Below, piece after piece: positions 46,101 through 54,396 of a stretch of 64,000 nt of DNA. The notes under the pieces were generated by a model. That model was not told where the DNA came from, searched no databases, and saw only the letters and a list, made by a program, of their open reading frames with translations. Every line of letters starts with the position of its first letter. Positions within the stretch are counted from its first letter, which is position 1. Origin of the DNA: Mercenaria mercenaria (taxonomy: Eukaryota > Mollusca > Bivalvia > Venerida > Veneridae); assembly GCF_021730395.1 (NCBI RefSeq), contig NC_069371.1, forward strand, positions 48,556,001 to 48,620,000. Reading direction: 5' to 3'. Position numbers and translations under genes: made by a program.

Positions 46101-49100
46101 AAATGCTTTTAATAAGCAGAAATTATAAGTACTCAATAGGTATAATGAAAAAAAAAATTATAACACGTATTTTATCAAGAATTTAATGTTACTTTCGTGT
46201 TCTATATTTGTCTCCCGTTTTCACGGCCGTGATTTTCGGACATTTCTAACGAGATTTTCTAGTGCAATCTTAATGAAAAGTCAATAAAAAGTCTGTATTT
46301 AAGAAAAAATGACAACTGTTGCAAAAAACGCTCTTATTTTGAAGCATTTTTCGAGAAGAGGCACCAAACCCCACCCACTTAAAATATGAATTGCTGAAAA
46401 AATTATCTTTATTGACATCTTTATTTTAAATTTGATTTTCAAAACTATTTTTAATAATTAAATGGCAGATGTTTATCAAAATAATAATATAAAAATCACA
46501 TGTTTTGCAGTGTTTGTAAAAAGTACTCCATGAAAGAAGAGGGGGTCTCATATGTTACTGGTTGCGTTAACTTAAAAAAAAACATCAATCTAGGTAGGAC
46601 CACCTGAAATTCTGTCGGACCATCAGTTTGCAAAAGCTGCTGGTCCTTCGGACCACCACTGGAAAAAAGTTAGTGTCTAGCCCTGAAAACTCTCTTTTTA
46701 GAATGCGCAAATTTATTTCAAATATAGAAAATTATCTTTCTTTTATCAAATTTTCAAAATCTAAATTATTTTGGGAATTTTGTTTAAGCATTATAATGCT
46801 TAAGCAAACTTCTATGACAATGTGTTTCTTGTAAAGTTTACTTGAAATAACAAGTTGTTTCAATAATTAAATAATGCGACTGTAAAGAAATGATTGTTTT
46901 AATAGCAGAGCTACCGGCGCCGCAAAGCGGCGCCGACAGCGTCGCATTACAGTTAGACGTGTGAAAAAGAAAATGAATAGAGAGATTTAACTGTTTATAC
47001 TATCGAGTTGAAATTCGTGGTACTTTTTGGCATCGGTGTTGTTCGGATTTTTTCATGTGTACTATGTACATAGTAATTAATCAGTAAAGACATCAGTAGA
47101 CGCTTACTGTTTACGGTTGACAAAAGCGTCTCGCTTACTGCTTTGAATATAGAATAAAAATGTAAATGAGCGTTTGATAATAAGAAATTAGTGCTAAATA
47201 CATTTTCTAGGAAGAAAAAAAAAATAAAAGACAATAATTTCATTTTGAAACGACTTTCGTCACGCTGCCATTACTGAACTTCATTATATATACTTATGTT
47301 TGTCCCAATGACGTCATAACTCCACAGTGGTGTAGTGGTTAGCGCGTTCGCATTGAAATGCAGAGGTCGTGAGTTCGAATCTCACCTGGACCAGACTTTT
47401 TTTAATTCCTTTTTTATTTCAGTTCTTTTTTGTATTATTATAAGTTTTGAAAATATTGTATAGCTAAAGTCATTCATGTGAAATTTAACAAGTGTTTAGT
47501 TTTGATGTCAGGTTCCAATGCAGTGCTTGTGCAGTAGTCAGTTGACATAACTTTAAAAACAAGAGCACCGCCTTGCGGGTGCTGACGCTCATCTGATTTT
47601 TTTTTTGTGTAATAGAAATATTGTCCTACCCATGATTTTCTAAGTCTAAAAAGGGGCATCATTCTTGCAAAAAGCAGGATAGAGTTATGTTTCTTGATGT
47701 TCAGTGTCCACTTATGATGGTGAAAAACTGTTGCAAGTTTTAAAGAAATAGCTTTGATAGTTTATGAGAAAAGTTGACTTAAACATAATACTCAACCAAG
47801 AAAATGATTTTCTAAGTCCAAAAGGGGCAATAATTATTGCAAAAAGCAGGATGGAGTTATGTTGCTTGTTGTACAGGGTCAGCTTATGATGGTGAACAAG
47901 TGTTGCAAGTTTCAAAGCAATAGCTTTGATAGTTTAAGAGAAAAAGTTGACCTAAACATAAAACTTAACCAAGAAATCTGATATTTTCTAAGTCCAAAAG
48001 GGGCCATAAATCTTGCAAAAAGCAGGATGGAGTTATGTTTCTTGCTGTACAGGGTCAACTTATGATGGTGAACAAGTGTTGCAAGTTTTAAAGCAATAGC
48101 TTTGACAGTTTAGGAGAAAAGCTGACCTAAACATAAAACTTAACCAAGAAAACTGATTTTCTAAGTCCAAAAGGGGCAATAATTCTTGCAAAAAGCAAGA
48201 TGGAGTTATGTTTCTTGATGTACAGGGTCTGCTTATGATGGTGAACAAGTATTCCAAGTTTCAAAGCAATAGCTTTGATAGTTTAGGAGAAAAGTTGACC
48301 TAAACATAAAACTTAACCAAGAAATCTGATATTTTCTAAGTACAAAAGGGGCCATAAATCTTGCAAAAATCAAAATGGAGTTATGTTTCTTGCTATACAG
48401 AGTCAGCTTATGATGGTGAACAAGTATTCCAAGTTTCAAAGCAATAGCTTTGATAGTTTAGGAGAAAAGCTGACCTAAACATAAAACTTAACCAAGAAAT
48501 CTGATATATTCTAAGTCCAAAAGGGGCCATAAATCTTGCAAAAAGCAAGATGGAGTTATGTTTCTTGCTATACAGAGTCAGCTTATGATGGTGAACAAGT
48601 ATTCCAAGTTTCAAAGCAACGCCGACGCAGACGCAGACGCCGACGCCGACAACCGCTCAAGTGATGACAATAACTCATCATTTTTTTTCAAAAAATCAGA
48701 TGAGCTAAAAAATAGCTTTGAGTCATAATATACAAGCATTGAACTGTGAAAAGCAAATAATGCTCTTCTCCCCGTTCACATATATTTCATCCGTTAGCTT
48801 TAAAATCACTAACCAGAGTTTATAAAAATAAAAATAAAACTATTGGCGATAAATTATCAATAAACATCAAAAAGGTTCTTACTGCCATCCCTATTCTCTA
48901 GTGCTAAAAGATTAACCATAAAAACGCCACAGATTGTGAACTTAAAAGTTCTGTAAATAAACTGTAGGTGTTTTCGAGAATTTCGGCAAACACTGTTTTT
49001 CTCTAGGTAAAATTCTGATCATTAACTTTTAAAAATAACTAGTCTTTTGGGTTTAAAACAAGCAGTCATGTAAATTATTGTAATTTTCCCATACCAGGCG

Positions 49101-50402
49101 TCTTTTATAGCAGTTTTTTTTTACTAAAAGTTGGACACATTTTTCCATCCAAAAAGAATCAAAATTTGACAATAATGACATTTAAAAGAATTACAATAGT
49201 CATTTCCAGGATTACGTAAATTCTAATTTCTATTAACTTTGGAACTGGAACATTAACTTTTTACATTAAGTCCTCATTGCCAAACATTTACACGCAAAGA
49301 GACAGAATTCCTTTGGCTGTTGGTGTAATGAGATTCTGTTAGGTTTGAAATTTTCAAGATTCAAGCTTTTCAATTTGAAGGAGTTATCATTTGTGACTGG
49401 TTTCCAGTATGATAATAATTTATGTAAATTTTTTGATGCAGTACGTTTTAAGAAGAATAACAGAAATTATTCAATTACGTTTTTTTTTCTTTATCTTGGT
49501 GCCGATTTAAATCTATATCGAACTTTCTTTTGATTATATATAGAATATCTTTCAAGTTTTCCAATGTCAAGAATTAATCTTGATGCAGTCTAATACATGC
49601 ATTCAGAAATCATGAATTATCATTAATACTTATAATTTTAATAGATCTAATAGAACATAAACTTCCAAAAGGAATCCATAATTCCACATAATTCCAACAA
49701 CATTCCTTTAATTTTTAAGGGCACTGGTGATTTTTCAAGGGAGCTCTGCCTTTTAGGTAGCACCTAATTTCATATTAATGATTTCATGTTTTTTCAACAC
49801 TTAAGCTAAATACAGTCTTTCGATCGAAAGACATTTTGTCTTTCAAACGAGAGACAGTGTTTAGATCTAGAGACTGTCTCTCATCCAGGGGAAATCTCCG
49901 ACCTGTTACACAAGTTTTGGCAAGCAAAAATGCATAATTTATGCATTTAGATAAACATTTTATTTATTCTTTGCATCAGAAATTTAACTTATAAATGTTA
50001 TTTTTACTCATGACATAAGTGCCAAGTAAATTTCGGCCCAATCAACCATGGTCCGAGTCAGCCTCAGTATTCGAGATTTTCATACTGGTCACAAAAACAT
50101 GAAGACAAGCTATTCACTGCAGTTTTCTTCATTACAATAAGAAAGGCTATAATAATAATTCATTGGAAAAAGACATTACAACGACAGAAATGGCACAATC
50201 ACTTGTCTTTACTGAAATGAACAATGAATCAGCAAATTTGAACAAAATTAGACGTCGTTTCAGAACATTGACAAAGAAAAAAGTATGTTCTGAGTTGATA
50301 CGCCAGTTAGTCAAAGACCTTACCAATACTATGTAATATGTCAATGGCGCCTGGTTTGTTTGTGGCCTTGATATCAATGGCTTTTTGTAATTCTTCCGTC
50401 AT
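31149..50402 (-). CDS. PSMD11: 26S proteasome non-ATPase regulatory subunit 11 (Rpn6), 418 aa, 12 exons
   Basis: Coding exons on the minus strand: 50402-50324, 44472-44371, 43100-42976, 42272-42201, 40944-40887, 40451-40257, 39469-39325, 37312-37189, 36529-36404, 33437-33402, 32219-32168 and 31291-31149. Every junction is GT-AG and the phases agree, giving 418 codons plus TAA, close to the 422 aa I recall for the human protein. Recognisable conserved stretches: AIDILHSI (exon 1), [10 protein letters not shown] (2), [20 protein letters not shown] (3), [11 protein letters not shown] (4), [20 protein letters not shown] and [11 protein letters not shown] (6), [20 protein letters not shown] (7), [11 protein letters not shown] (8), YDNLLEQNL and IIEPFSKVQ (9), [14 protein letters not shown] (11-12) and [13 protein letters not shown] at the end. 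Rpn6 is a lid subunit: an N-terminal TPR-like helical solenoid and a C-terminal PCI domain that clamp the lid to the 20S core and ATPase ring. Exon 10 is only 36 nt. I see no damage. Introns contain many transposons, all outside splice sites. Confidence 0.97.
31630..31845 (+). mobile_element. MITE-B copy in PSMD11 intron 11
   Basis: Full-length: CCCTTAACATGCTGGACATG, GATCATGATCAGCCTGCACA, AGATCTGCACTGTTCGCCAT, AAGCACCCCTTTTAGT, CCAAATGGGAAGATGGACAA and ATTTAGTAGGGTAAGGGTTA. The ends ACCCTTAACATGCT and TAGTAGGGTAAGGGTTA are loosely inverted. Confidence 0.75.
32335..32620 (-). repeat. S2-type SINE with internal 27-bp expansion
   Basis: On the minus strand the head reads CACAACCAAGTGGTTAAGAC (A-box), followed by four units of 27 bp, then a body with CTAGCTGGCAGAAGATGG, and a tail matching the S2 copy at 33664. 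The unit GGTGAATCTAAGTCTGCAGT (plus strand) starts at 32494, 32521, 32548 and 32575. It lies in PSMD11 intron 11-10, close to exon 11. Confidence 0.75.
33664..33935 (-). repeat. tRNA(Ser/Leu)-derived SINE (family S2), full length
   Basis: Minus-strand head GGGGCCTCCGTGGCCGAGTG then GTTAAGGTCGCTGACTTCAA, B-box GTGGGTTCGGGCC, body GGAAGCCATCCAGCTGGCTT and GGTGGTTCTATCCAGGTGCC, and end GCGGCGTTAAATTAAA. It is inserted in a PSMD11 intron in the host orientation. Confidence 0.85.
33988..34200 (+). repeat. Left end of an ACAAGAG-type element
   Basis: Starts ACAAGAGCTGTTAAATGACA then GCAGGGCC, so GCTGT/ACAGC forms a short hairpin immediately after ACAAGAG. No tandem array or right end could be matched to it. 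Confidence 0.4.
34440..35265 (+). mobile_element. Element with five ~145-bp internal tandem units and TATGTCTCCC ends
   Basis: Units begin near 34487, 34629, 34772, 34922 and 35067 with CTCTGGCGGCCATTTTGTGC and include CTTGGTACTGATCACTCCTG and CAGTTTGACCTGTGAAAG. The left side has ACATGTCTCCCCCCTAAGTA. The right end has GACGGACGGACGGCGAAGGC, then TATGTCTCCCCCAAGTATGG and GAGACATA, which is a palindrome. It has the architecture of non-autonomous elements with a central minisatellite. It sits in PSMD11 intron 9. Confidence 0.75.
35275..36310. other. Unclassified repeat-like block in PSMD11 intron 9
   Basis: Starts with hairpin AAGGCCTGAATGGCCT followed by GAGTCGGCTAA. It ends with hairpin AAAGGCTTTCAGCCTTT followed by AGCCGACTC. 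A hAT-like terminus CTTATCTGGAGCCCTG is at about 35981-35996, but no matching left end was found. Probably one or two nested old elements. Confidence 0.3.
36605..36925. repeat. ~141-bp tandem repeat, two copies
   Basis: Both units carry AAGGTTCAG, then TGACCTACTGACC, then ATCTACTT, then ATAAGCCCAATCATGCTA, then AGGTTCT with GGTCAA. A CAGACAGACC motif follows at about 36903, as in other tandem-repeat elements. Confidence 0.75.
37015..37150 (-). repeat. tRNA-derived SINE (family S1), 5'-truncated
   Basis: Reverse complement of S1: TTTTGGGTTTAAAGCTGTTT, then CACAAGTAACTGCCAACTTC and ATGAATAAGAGGTGGATAAC. It lies about 40 bp from exon 8 of PSMD11, in its donor-side intron. Confidence 0.75.
37886..39268. 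mobile_element. Non-autonomous DNA transposon, hAT-like, 1383 bp
   Basis: Ends CAGGGACT and AGTCCCTG are flanked by CAATA at 37881-37885 and 39269-39273. The right subterminal region has GGCGA/TCGCC-type words like the left end of the 28798 element. The internal module at about 38590-38830 is shared with the element at 45209. There is no transposase frame. The terminal repeats are short (8 bp), so the left end is less certain. Confidence 0.65.
39483..39719. repeat. ~117-bp tandem duplication next to PSMD11 exon 7
   Basis: Two units share AAGAACATTCCATCTACAAT, GTATACTCC, CATCTGCATACAAAT and TTTGTTAGAAATGATTTT. They begin about 10 bp from the exon 7 acceptor. Confidence 0.88.
40988..41218. mobile_element. 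MITE-C palindromic element, copy 3, in PSMD11 intron 4
   Basis: Ends ATTACTGTGAAATGAATATT and AATTTCATGTAACACTATTA are loosely inverted, with inner arms around TTTTCGTGGAGTTCATGG and AACATGAAATTTCGTGC. Confidence 0.6.
42423..42600 (+). repeat. tRNA-derived SINE, another family
   Basis: A tRNA-like head GAGCTGTGGCCTAGTGGATA then AGGTGTCGGCCACTCAACCC with a degenerate B-box region, followed by AATAAGCTTGAAACTTTCAT as body. It lies in PSMD11 intron 3. Confidence 0.5.
43275..44295 (+). mobile_element. ACAAGAG...GAGCTAAAA element with internal tandem units
   Basis: Left end ACAAGAGTTGTCCGTAAGAC (TGTC/GACA hairpin), then GCACGCTCCACTATTCGGGG. The right end has CTATTCTCCGAATAGACTAG then TGGAGCTAAAAATG, whose reverse complement (AGCTCCACTAGTCTATTCGG) matches the left arm. 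The core holds about three ~170-bp units (AGAGTTAT, ATGCAGATGATG, TTTCAAGTC) and two ~185-bp units (TGACTTTGACCTTGG, ATGGGCCCAG). A GACGCCGGGGCGAG motif precedes the right arm. It ends 75 bp before exon 2 of PSMD11. Confidence 0.8.
44722..44945 (+). repeat. tRNA-derived SINE, family S3
   Basis: Head GGCCTCGGTAGCTCAATTGG then TAGAGTGTTGGCACGGTAAG (A-box and anticodon arm), B-box-like ATCCGAGTCGAGG, and body with TTCCTGAGACTATTACATTG. It lies in PSMD11 intron 1. Confidence 0.65.
44971..45170 (+). repeat. tRNA(Ala-TGC)-like SINE, family S4, with palindromic tail
   Basis: Head GTCTGATTAGCTCAGTTGGT then AGAGCATCAGACTTGCAAGC has good A-box, B-box (GGTTCAAGTCC) and acceptor pairing (GTCTGAT with ATCAGGC). 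The anticodon stem is broken, so I do not call a tRNA gene. The body has CACAGGTCGGAGACATCCCC. The tail holds two copies of the palindrome GTCTTTCGTTCGAAAGAC. The inverted 3' part recurs at 49812-49915. Confidence 0.65.
45209..46685. mobile_element. Non-autonomous DNA transposon, hAT-like, 1477 bp
   Basis: Inverted ends CAGGGCTCGACACTAAC and GTTAGTGTCTAGCCCTG are flanked by AAAAC at 45204-45208 and 46686-46690. Both subterminal regions are rich in GGTCC/GGACC words (for example CTGGTCCGCTGGTCCGAGAC and GCTGGTCCTTCGGACCACCA). There is no transposase frame. The internal module at about 45529-45790 is shared with the 37886 element. It lies in PSMD11 intron 1. Confidence 0.88.
46872..46960. repeat. 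Short GC-rich hairpin element
   Basis: AATGCGACTGTAAAG and GTCGCATTACAGTTAG are partly inverted around a strong palindrome GGCGCCGCAAAGCGGCGCC. A similar arrangement occurs at 54284-54396. Confidence 0.55.
47318..47400 (+). repeat. tRNA-like sequence, probably SINE head or tRNA pseudogene
   Basis: Contains GTGGTGTAGTGGTTAGCGCG (A-box) and GAGTTCGAATCTCACC (B-box), ending CTGGACCA then a T run. The 5' acceptor strand (CTCCACA) does not pair properly with the 3' strand, and the anticodon stem is poor, so it is not a functional tRNA. Confidence 0.5.
47557..48710 (+). mobile_element. ACAAGAG...GAGCTAAAA element with six ~174-bp tandem units
   Basis: Left end ACAAGAGCACCGCCTTGCGG then GTGCTGACGCTCATCTGATT (GCACC/GGGTGC hairpin). 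The right end CAAAAAATCAGATGAGCTAA is inverted to CTCATCTGATTTTTT on the left. Units start near 47640, 47817, 47990, 48165, 48335 and 48508 with CTAAGTCCAAAAGGGGC and contain GATGGAGTTATGTTTCTTG. A GACGCCGACGCCGACAACC motif precedes the right arm. Open frames in the reverse strand are repeat artefacts. Confidence 0.88.
49812..49918 (-). repeat. S4 SINE 3' part, minus strand
   Basis: CTTTCGATCGAAAGACATTT then TGTCTTTCAAACGAGAGACA, with GAGACTGTCTCTCATCCAGG and CTCCGACCTGTTACACA, is the inverse of 45055-45165. Confidence 0.75.
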
Positions 50403-50620
50403 TTTGCCGGCGATTTATTTCGCGAAAACAAAGCAGCCGTGAAAGTAACACGATGTGGTATTTACAATTATCCCGTGCGGATATATTGTCCCTTGTCTTA
50501 CCCGTACCATTACCGCCCAATGAAGTTTATAGTTCTGTAGTAAAGCATCACCTTTAAAATAAAGGATAAAGAGAAAACGTCATTGAATTCTTTTTTTTTT
50601 AAACACACCTGTTTTTACCG
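50403..50620 (-). promoter_or_regulatory. Presumed PSMD11 promoter and 5' UTR region
   Basis: Directly upstream of the PSMD11 start codon. The context before ATG (CGGCAAA) has A at -3, a good initiation context. No TATA box or other motif is clear. The assignment is positional only. Confidence 0.4.
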
Positions 50621-50816
50621 GTATGACTAGATACCTGAAAGGACTCAACATGATCGGAAAGGACCCGCCATTATTGCAAATTATTTCATTATTTCTTCAT
50701 ATTTCATTTGATAATAGCAATTTAAAAAGTTATGTAAATTTAGTTAGGTTCTGTTTTCGCGGGAAAATTTCAGAAAGTGCCTATGTATACGAGTTTTACT
50801 GGCTTGTAACTTGAAA

Positions 50817-52132
50817 TAACAAGAGGGTCATGATGACCCTGGATCGCTAACCTGAGTAATATGAGCTACATATCATCAATAACAAGAAAGTAGGTTAAAA
50901 TATTAAGAAAGTAGGTCAGTAGGTCACATTCATGGTCACTGAAAGTCTGTTTTAAGATTGGTGTGCAAAACTGTATGTGTCATCCAAATTTCAAGACTGT
51001 ATCTTAAAAACAAGAAAGTAGGTCAGTAGGTCAATGTCACAGTCAAGTAACCCCTAATTACTTGTGGTCATCAGGTAATTATAATTAAACAGTCTAGAAA
51101 ATATAATCAGATATTTTTTGAGGTATTTTTCCCCGGGGCGGGGCTTTAGATAGACCATTGATCATGATTTGAACAGTCTTATTAAAGGACCACTAGACAA
51201 TGCCACATGTATGATATCTAAGCTCTGTGCCTTTCGGTTTCAGAGAAGAATATTTTTTTATGTTTTTCCTGCAGAACTTTGTGTAATTTCAAGGGACCAC
51301 GGGGTGGGACCAGTATTGACCCTGGGATCATATCACTTGAACAATCTTGGTAAAAGTCCACTAGACAATGCCACATACCAAATATATAAGTTCTAGGTCT
51401 TTAGGTTTCAGAGAAGAAGATTTTTGAAATTTACAATATAGTAATATAGGGAAAATAAGCTCCGCCCCCTGGCGGCCATGTTTTTTTAACGAAATAGAAT
51501 GACTTAAGCAATTTTGGTAGAAAGTCACCTAGAGATCATTTCTACAAAGTATGTTTGAAATCCGGCTAACATTTTTTGAGAAGAAGTTCATTTCGGTTAC
51601 CATGGCAACCACAGTTCTGAATGGATTTTAAAATCTTTGGGCAATTTTGAAAGGGGGCCACCAAAGGATCATTTTTGTGAAGTTTGGTTTAAATCTGCCC
51701 AGTGGTTTTGAAGAAGAAGATTTTTGAAATTTACAATATAGCCATTGAGGGAAAATAGCCCCCCTCCCCCCTGCCGGCCATGTTTTTTACCGAAATAGAA
51801 CGGCTTAAGCAATCTTGGTAGAGGGTCACCTAGAGATCATTTCTACAAAATATTTTTGAAATCTGACTAACAGTTTCTGAGAAGAAGATTTTTAAAGAGT
51901 TTCCTTTCTGTTGTCATGACAACCACAGTTCTGAATGGTTTTTAATTCTTTGGGCAGTTTTGAAAGGGTGCACCCAAGGATCATTCCTGTGAAGTTTGAT
52001 GTAAATCTGCCCAGCAGTTTTGAAGAAGAAGATTTTTTTAGAAATTGTTGACGGACGCACGACGGACGACGGACATCAAGTGGTCACAAAAGTTCACCTT
52101 GAGCTTTTGGCTCAGGTGAGCTGAAAAGTTAG
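50817..52132 (+). mobile_element. ACAAGAG...GAGCTGAAAA element with ~304-bp internal duplication
   Basis: Left end ACAAGAGGGTCATGATGACC then CTGGATCGCTAACCTGAG, with the perfect palindrome AGGGTCATGATGACCCT. The right end CTTTTGGCTCAGGTGAGCTG is inverted to the CTAACCTGAG arm. AGAAGATTTTTGAAATTTAC occurs near 51414 and 51716, and GCGGCCATGTTTTTT or its variant near 51471 and 51774, giving a 304-bp period. A GACGGACGCACGACGGACGA motif precedes the right arm. Confidence 0.82.
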
Positions 52133-53440
52133 GGTTATATGGTAAAATGATTAACACTTAGTGAATTAAGCATCAATTCTTTACAAAAATGAAACACTTT
52201 ATTGCGATTTGATATAATACAGAAGAAATTTAATAGCAATTTATTTCATACTTTTAAATATTAAAGTGGAATTATGCGCATTTTTCAAGTAAAAATCCAG
52301 GTGAAATAGATGTGTGTGTGTGTAAAAAGGGTGGAGGAAATTATAGCTTTTAAATCAATATACCAAACTCTTCCTGTTACCAGTACGAAATAATAACTTT
52401 CCAAATCTGACTTTTCTTATTTTGACTGGGACAGTCTTTTTAGGAAAAGTCAAACTGCACGTAAGGAGTTGCTTCCCTTCGACTTCAGAAATCTCTACCT
52501 ATAGGTAAGGGAGATCACTGCGTAGAAGATTGAAGAAAAGAACTATTATTTTATTAGTCTCATTTCTTTATTTCTAAAGCATCAACTTCAAATACTTATG
52601 CGGCATTATCGTTAATTTAACACATTTAAATGCACAGCAACCGAAAATTGCTTTTATAAAACATTCACCAAAAACATACTATATGCAGTAAAATGTGCAT
52701 TAGGCCACTTTAATCTAAAAACTTAATATACGTCCGAGGGCATGCCCCTTAATTACTAGGATGACATGAATTCTTGTCCAAGAGATTATACTTACAAGTA
52801 TAGATTTGAAGACAAATGTTTCTTTTAAGTCGAAAGATTGCACTGGCAAATACAATTAAAATTTTAAAATATTAATGTAAAAACATAGCAAATTGTCATG
52901 TTGGGAACATGTCGGCTTTACTGGTCGAAAATTGCAAGCCAGATCGGTATATAGCAGTCATGATTTGAATAGGTACAAATATAACATATGTTTCCTTTGA
53001 GAAAAATCCAGTGTTGTACAGAATGTTATTAGGGCCAAAAGAATCGAAATGTAGCACTTCATGTCGTACCGTCGTCGCGCGGAAGCAATACACTACCATG
53101 CCCCTAAATGAATTCCGTAATGTTGTAGATATACATTTCATGTATACCTTTACTATACAGGTAAAAGTAGTTCAAAAGTTTTGAGTGATGAAGTTGTTTG
53201 AAATTTCGACAATTCACATAAAAACATATATTTTTATTTCTAATTATCATAACACAGCTTTTTCTAACTTTTTCGGAAAGAATATTAAGCCACATGTGAT
53301 TAAAACGACCCCCAACCAAACTTTTATTAAAAAAAAACAACCCAGATTGGGCATAATACACTAGCTTGGGAGATATTCCAAGACTTTTATACCTTTTAAA
53401 CCGATTGATTGTTTCACCTTTTATTCAACATAATTTCAGT
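52133..53440. other. Intergenic AT-rich DNA
   Basis: I see no supported gene. A short TG run occurs at 52312-52323. Confidence 0.4.
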
Positions 53441-53960
53441 TAATCAGCAAGATCAGTGTTCTTGCTTCCGCAACATTTCTGACTTGTTCCATGCATGTAA
53501 CTGACAATACTCGCAGGCGGATGACGAATAGCACACTAGCTGTCTTCTGTCAAACCCGACCGCGCCCGGCGCAGAACTCACAACATGTCTATTCATTGTC
53601 TTGTGCTCCAGTCGAGCAAAATAATCCTTCTCTGAAGATACTCCCAGCCTGATTATTTCCAGCAAACAGTTTTTCTATTGAATGTGATTCTAACGCCATA
53701 TTTTTCGACTGTTACGTTTATGCAAAGCCGGTCAATTACCTTAAAATGTTCATGGATTCTGCACCATTAATGACTTGCCCTCTGCATGTAACTGAAACTT
53801 CTCCATGCGACTGACATGTGGAGCCTGAATGAAACCAAACACAACTGTTTTCTGTCAAATCATGAAAGAGAACACACGCCGCGCCTGGATGTTGAACTCG
53901 CCACATCTTTATTTGAAGCCTTGTGGTCAATTTACTCACCTAATGTGGCGGACTGGCTAC
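53441..53960 (-). repeat. Two degenerate S1-like SINE remnants
   Basis: Two blocks share CATGCATGTAACTGA or CTGCATGTAACTGAAACTTC, then CTGTTTTCTGTCAAA or a variant, then a CGCGCC-rich B-box-like region (about 53455-53590 and 53760-53915). The order resembles an inverted S1 body with many changes. The assignment is tentative. Confidence 0.4.
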
Positions 53961-54283
53961 TTAATCATTGTTATTATATTGCCTTCATGTGTTTTTGTTT
54001 TGTTTGTTTGTTTGTTTGTGTTTTTTTATTTTTGTATAGATGTGCATTGGTAAAGGCATGTACAAGAAAATATTAAATATTAGCAATTAAAGTTTATCAT
54101 GATCATCATGATTATGTTGTTATTTATCAAAACTGATTACTGCAAATGGTAATATTCAACCTGTTTTACTCCTGCATGCCACATTCTATATTATACATGT
54201 CGGACATCATCAACGTTTTAACGTCATTTGTACACATGAATGAGTACTGTACTTAATCATGCGGTACCGAGCATCAGTGTTCG

Positions 54284-54396
54284 TATGCATTGCTATACTA
54301 ACCTGAGCCCGTGCAAAGCGTAAATACGTCGCCGCTTCGCGGTTTGGAATTCACGCATTACACGGGCTCTGTTTAGTATAGCAATGCATACCTTCA
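54284..54396. mobile_element. Hairpin MITE with CpG-rich centre
   Basis: Ends ATGCATTGCTATACTAACC and TAGTATAGCAATGCAT are perfectly inverted, continuing inward as GAGCCCGTG and CACGGGCTC. The centre holds CGTCGCCGCTTCGCGG. Confidence 0.8.

Noticed and set aside
47318-47395. Functional tRNA gene
   Set aside because: Acceptor and anticodon stems do not pair well, so only the internal promoter boxes are preserved.
47474-48614. Five minus-strand frames with the [14 protein letters not shown] motif
   Set aside because: They repeat with the ~174-bp tandem unit and are not genes.
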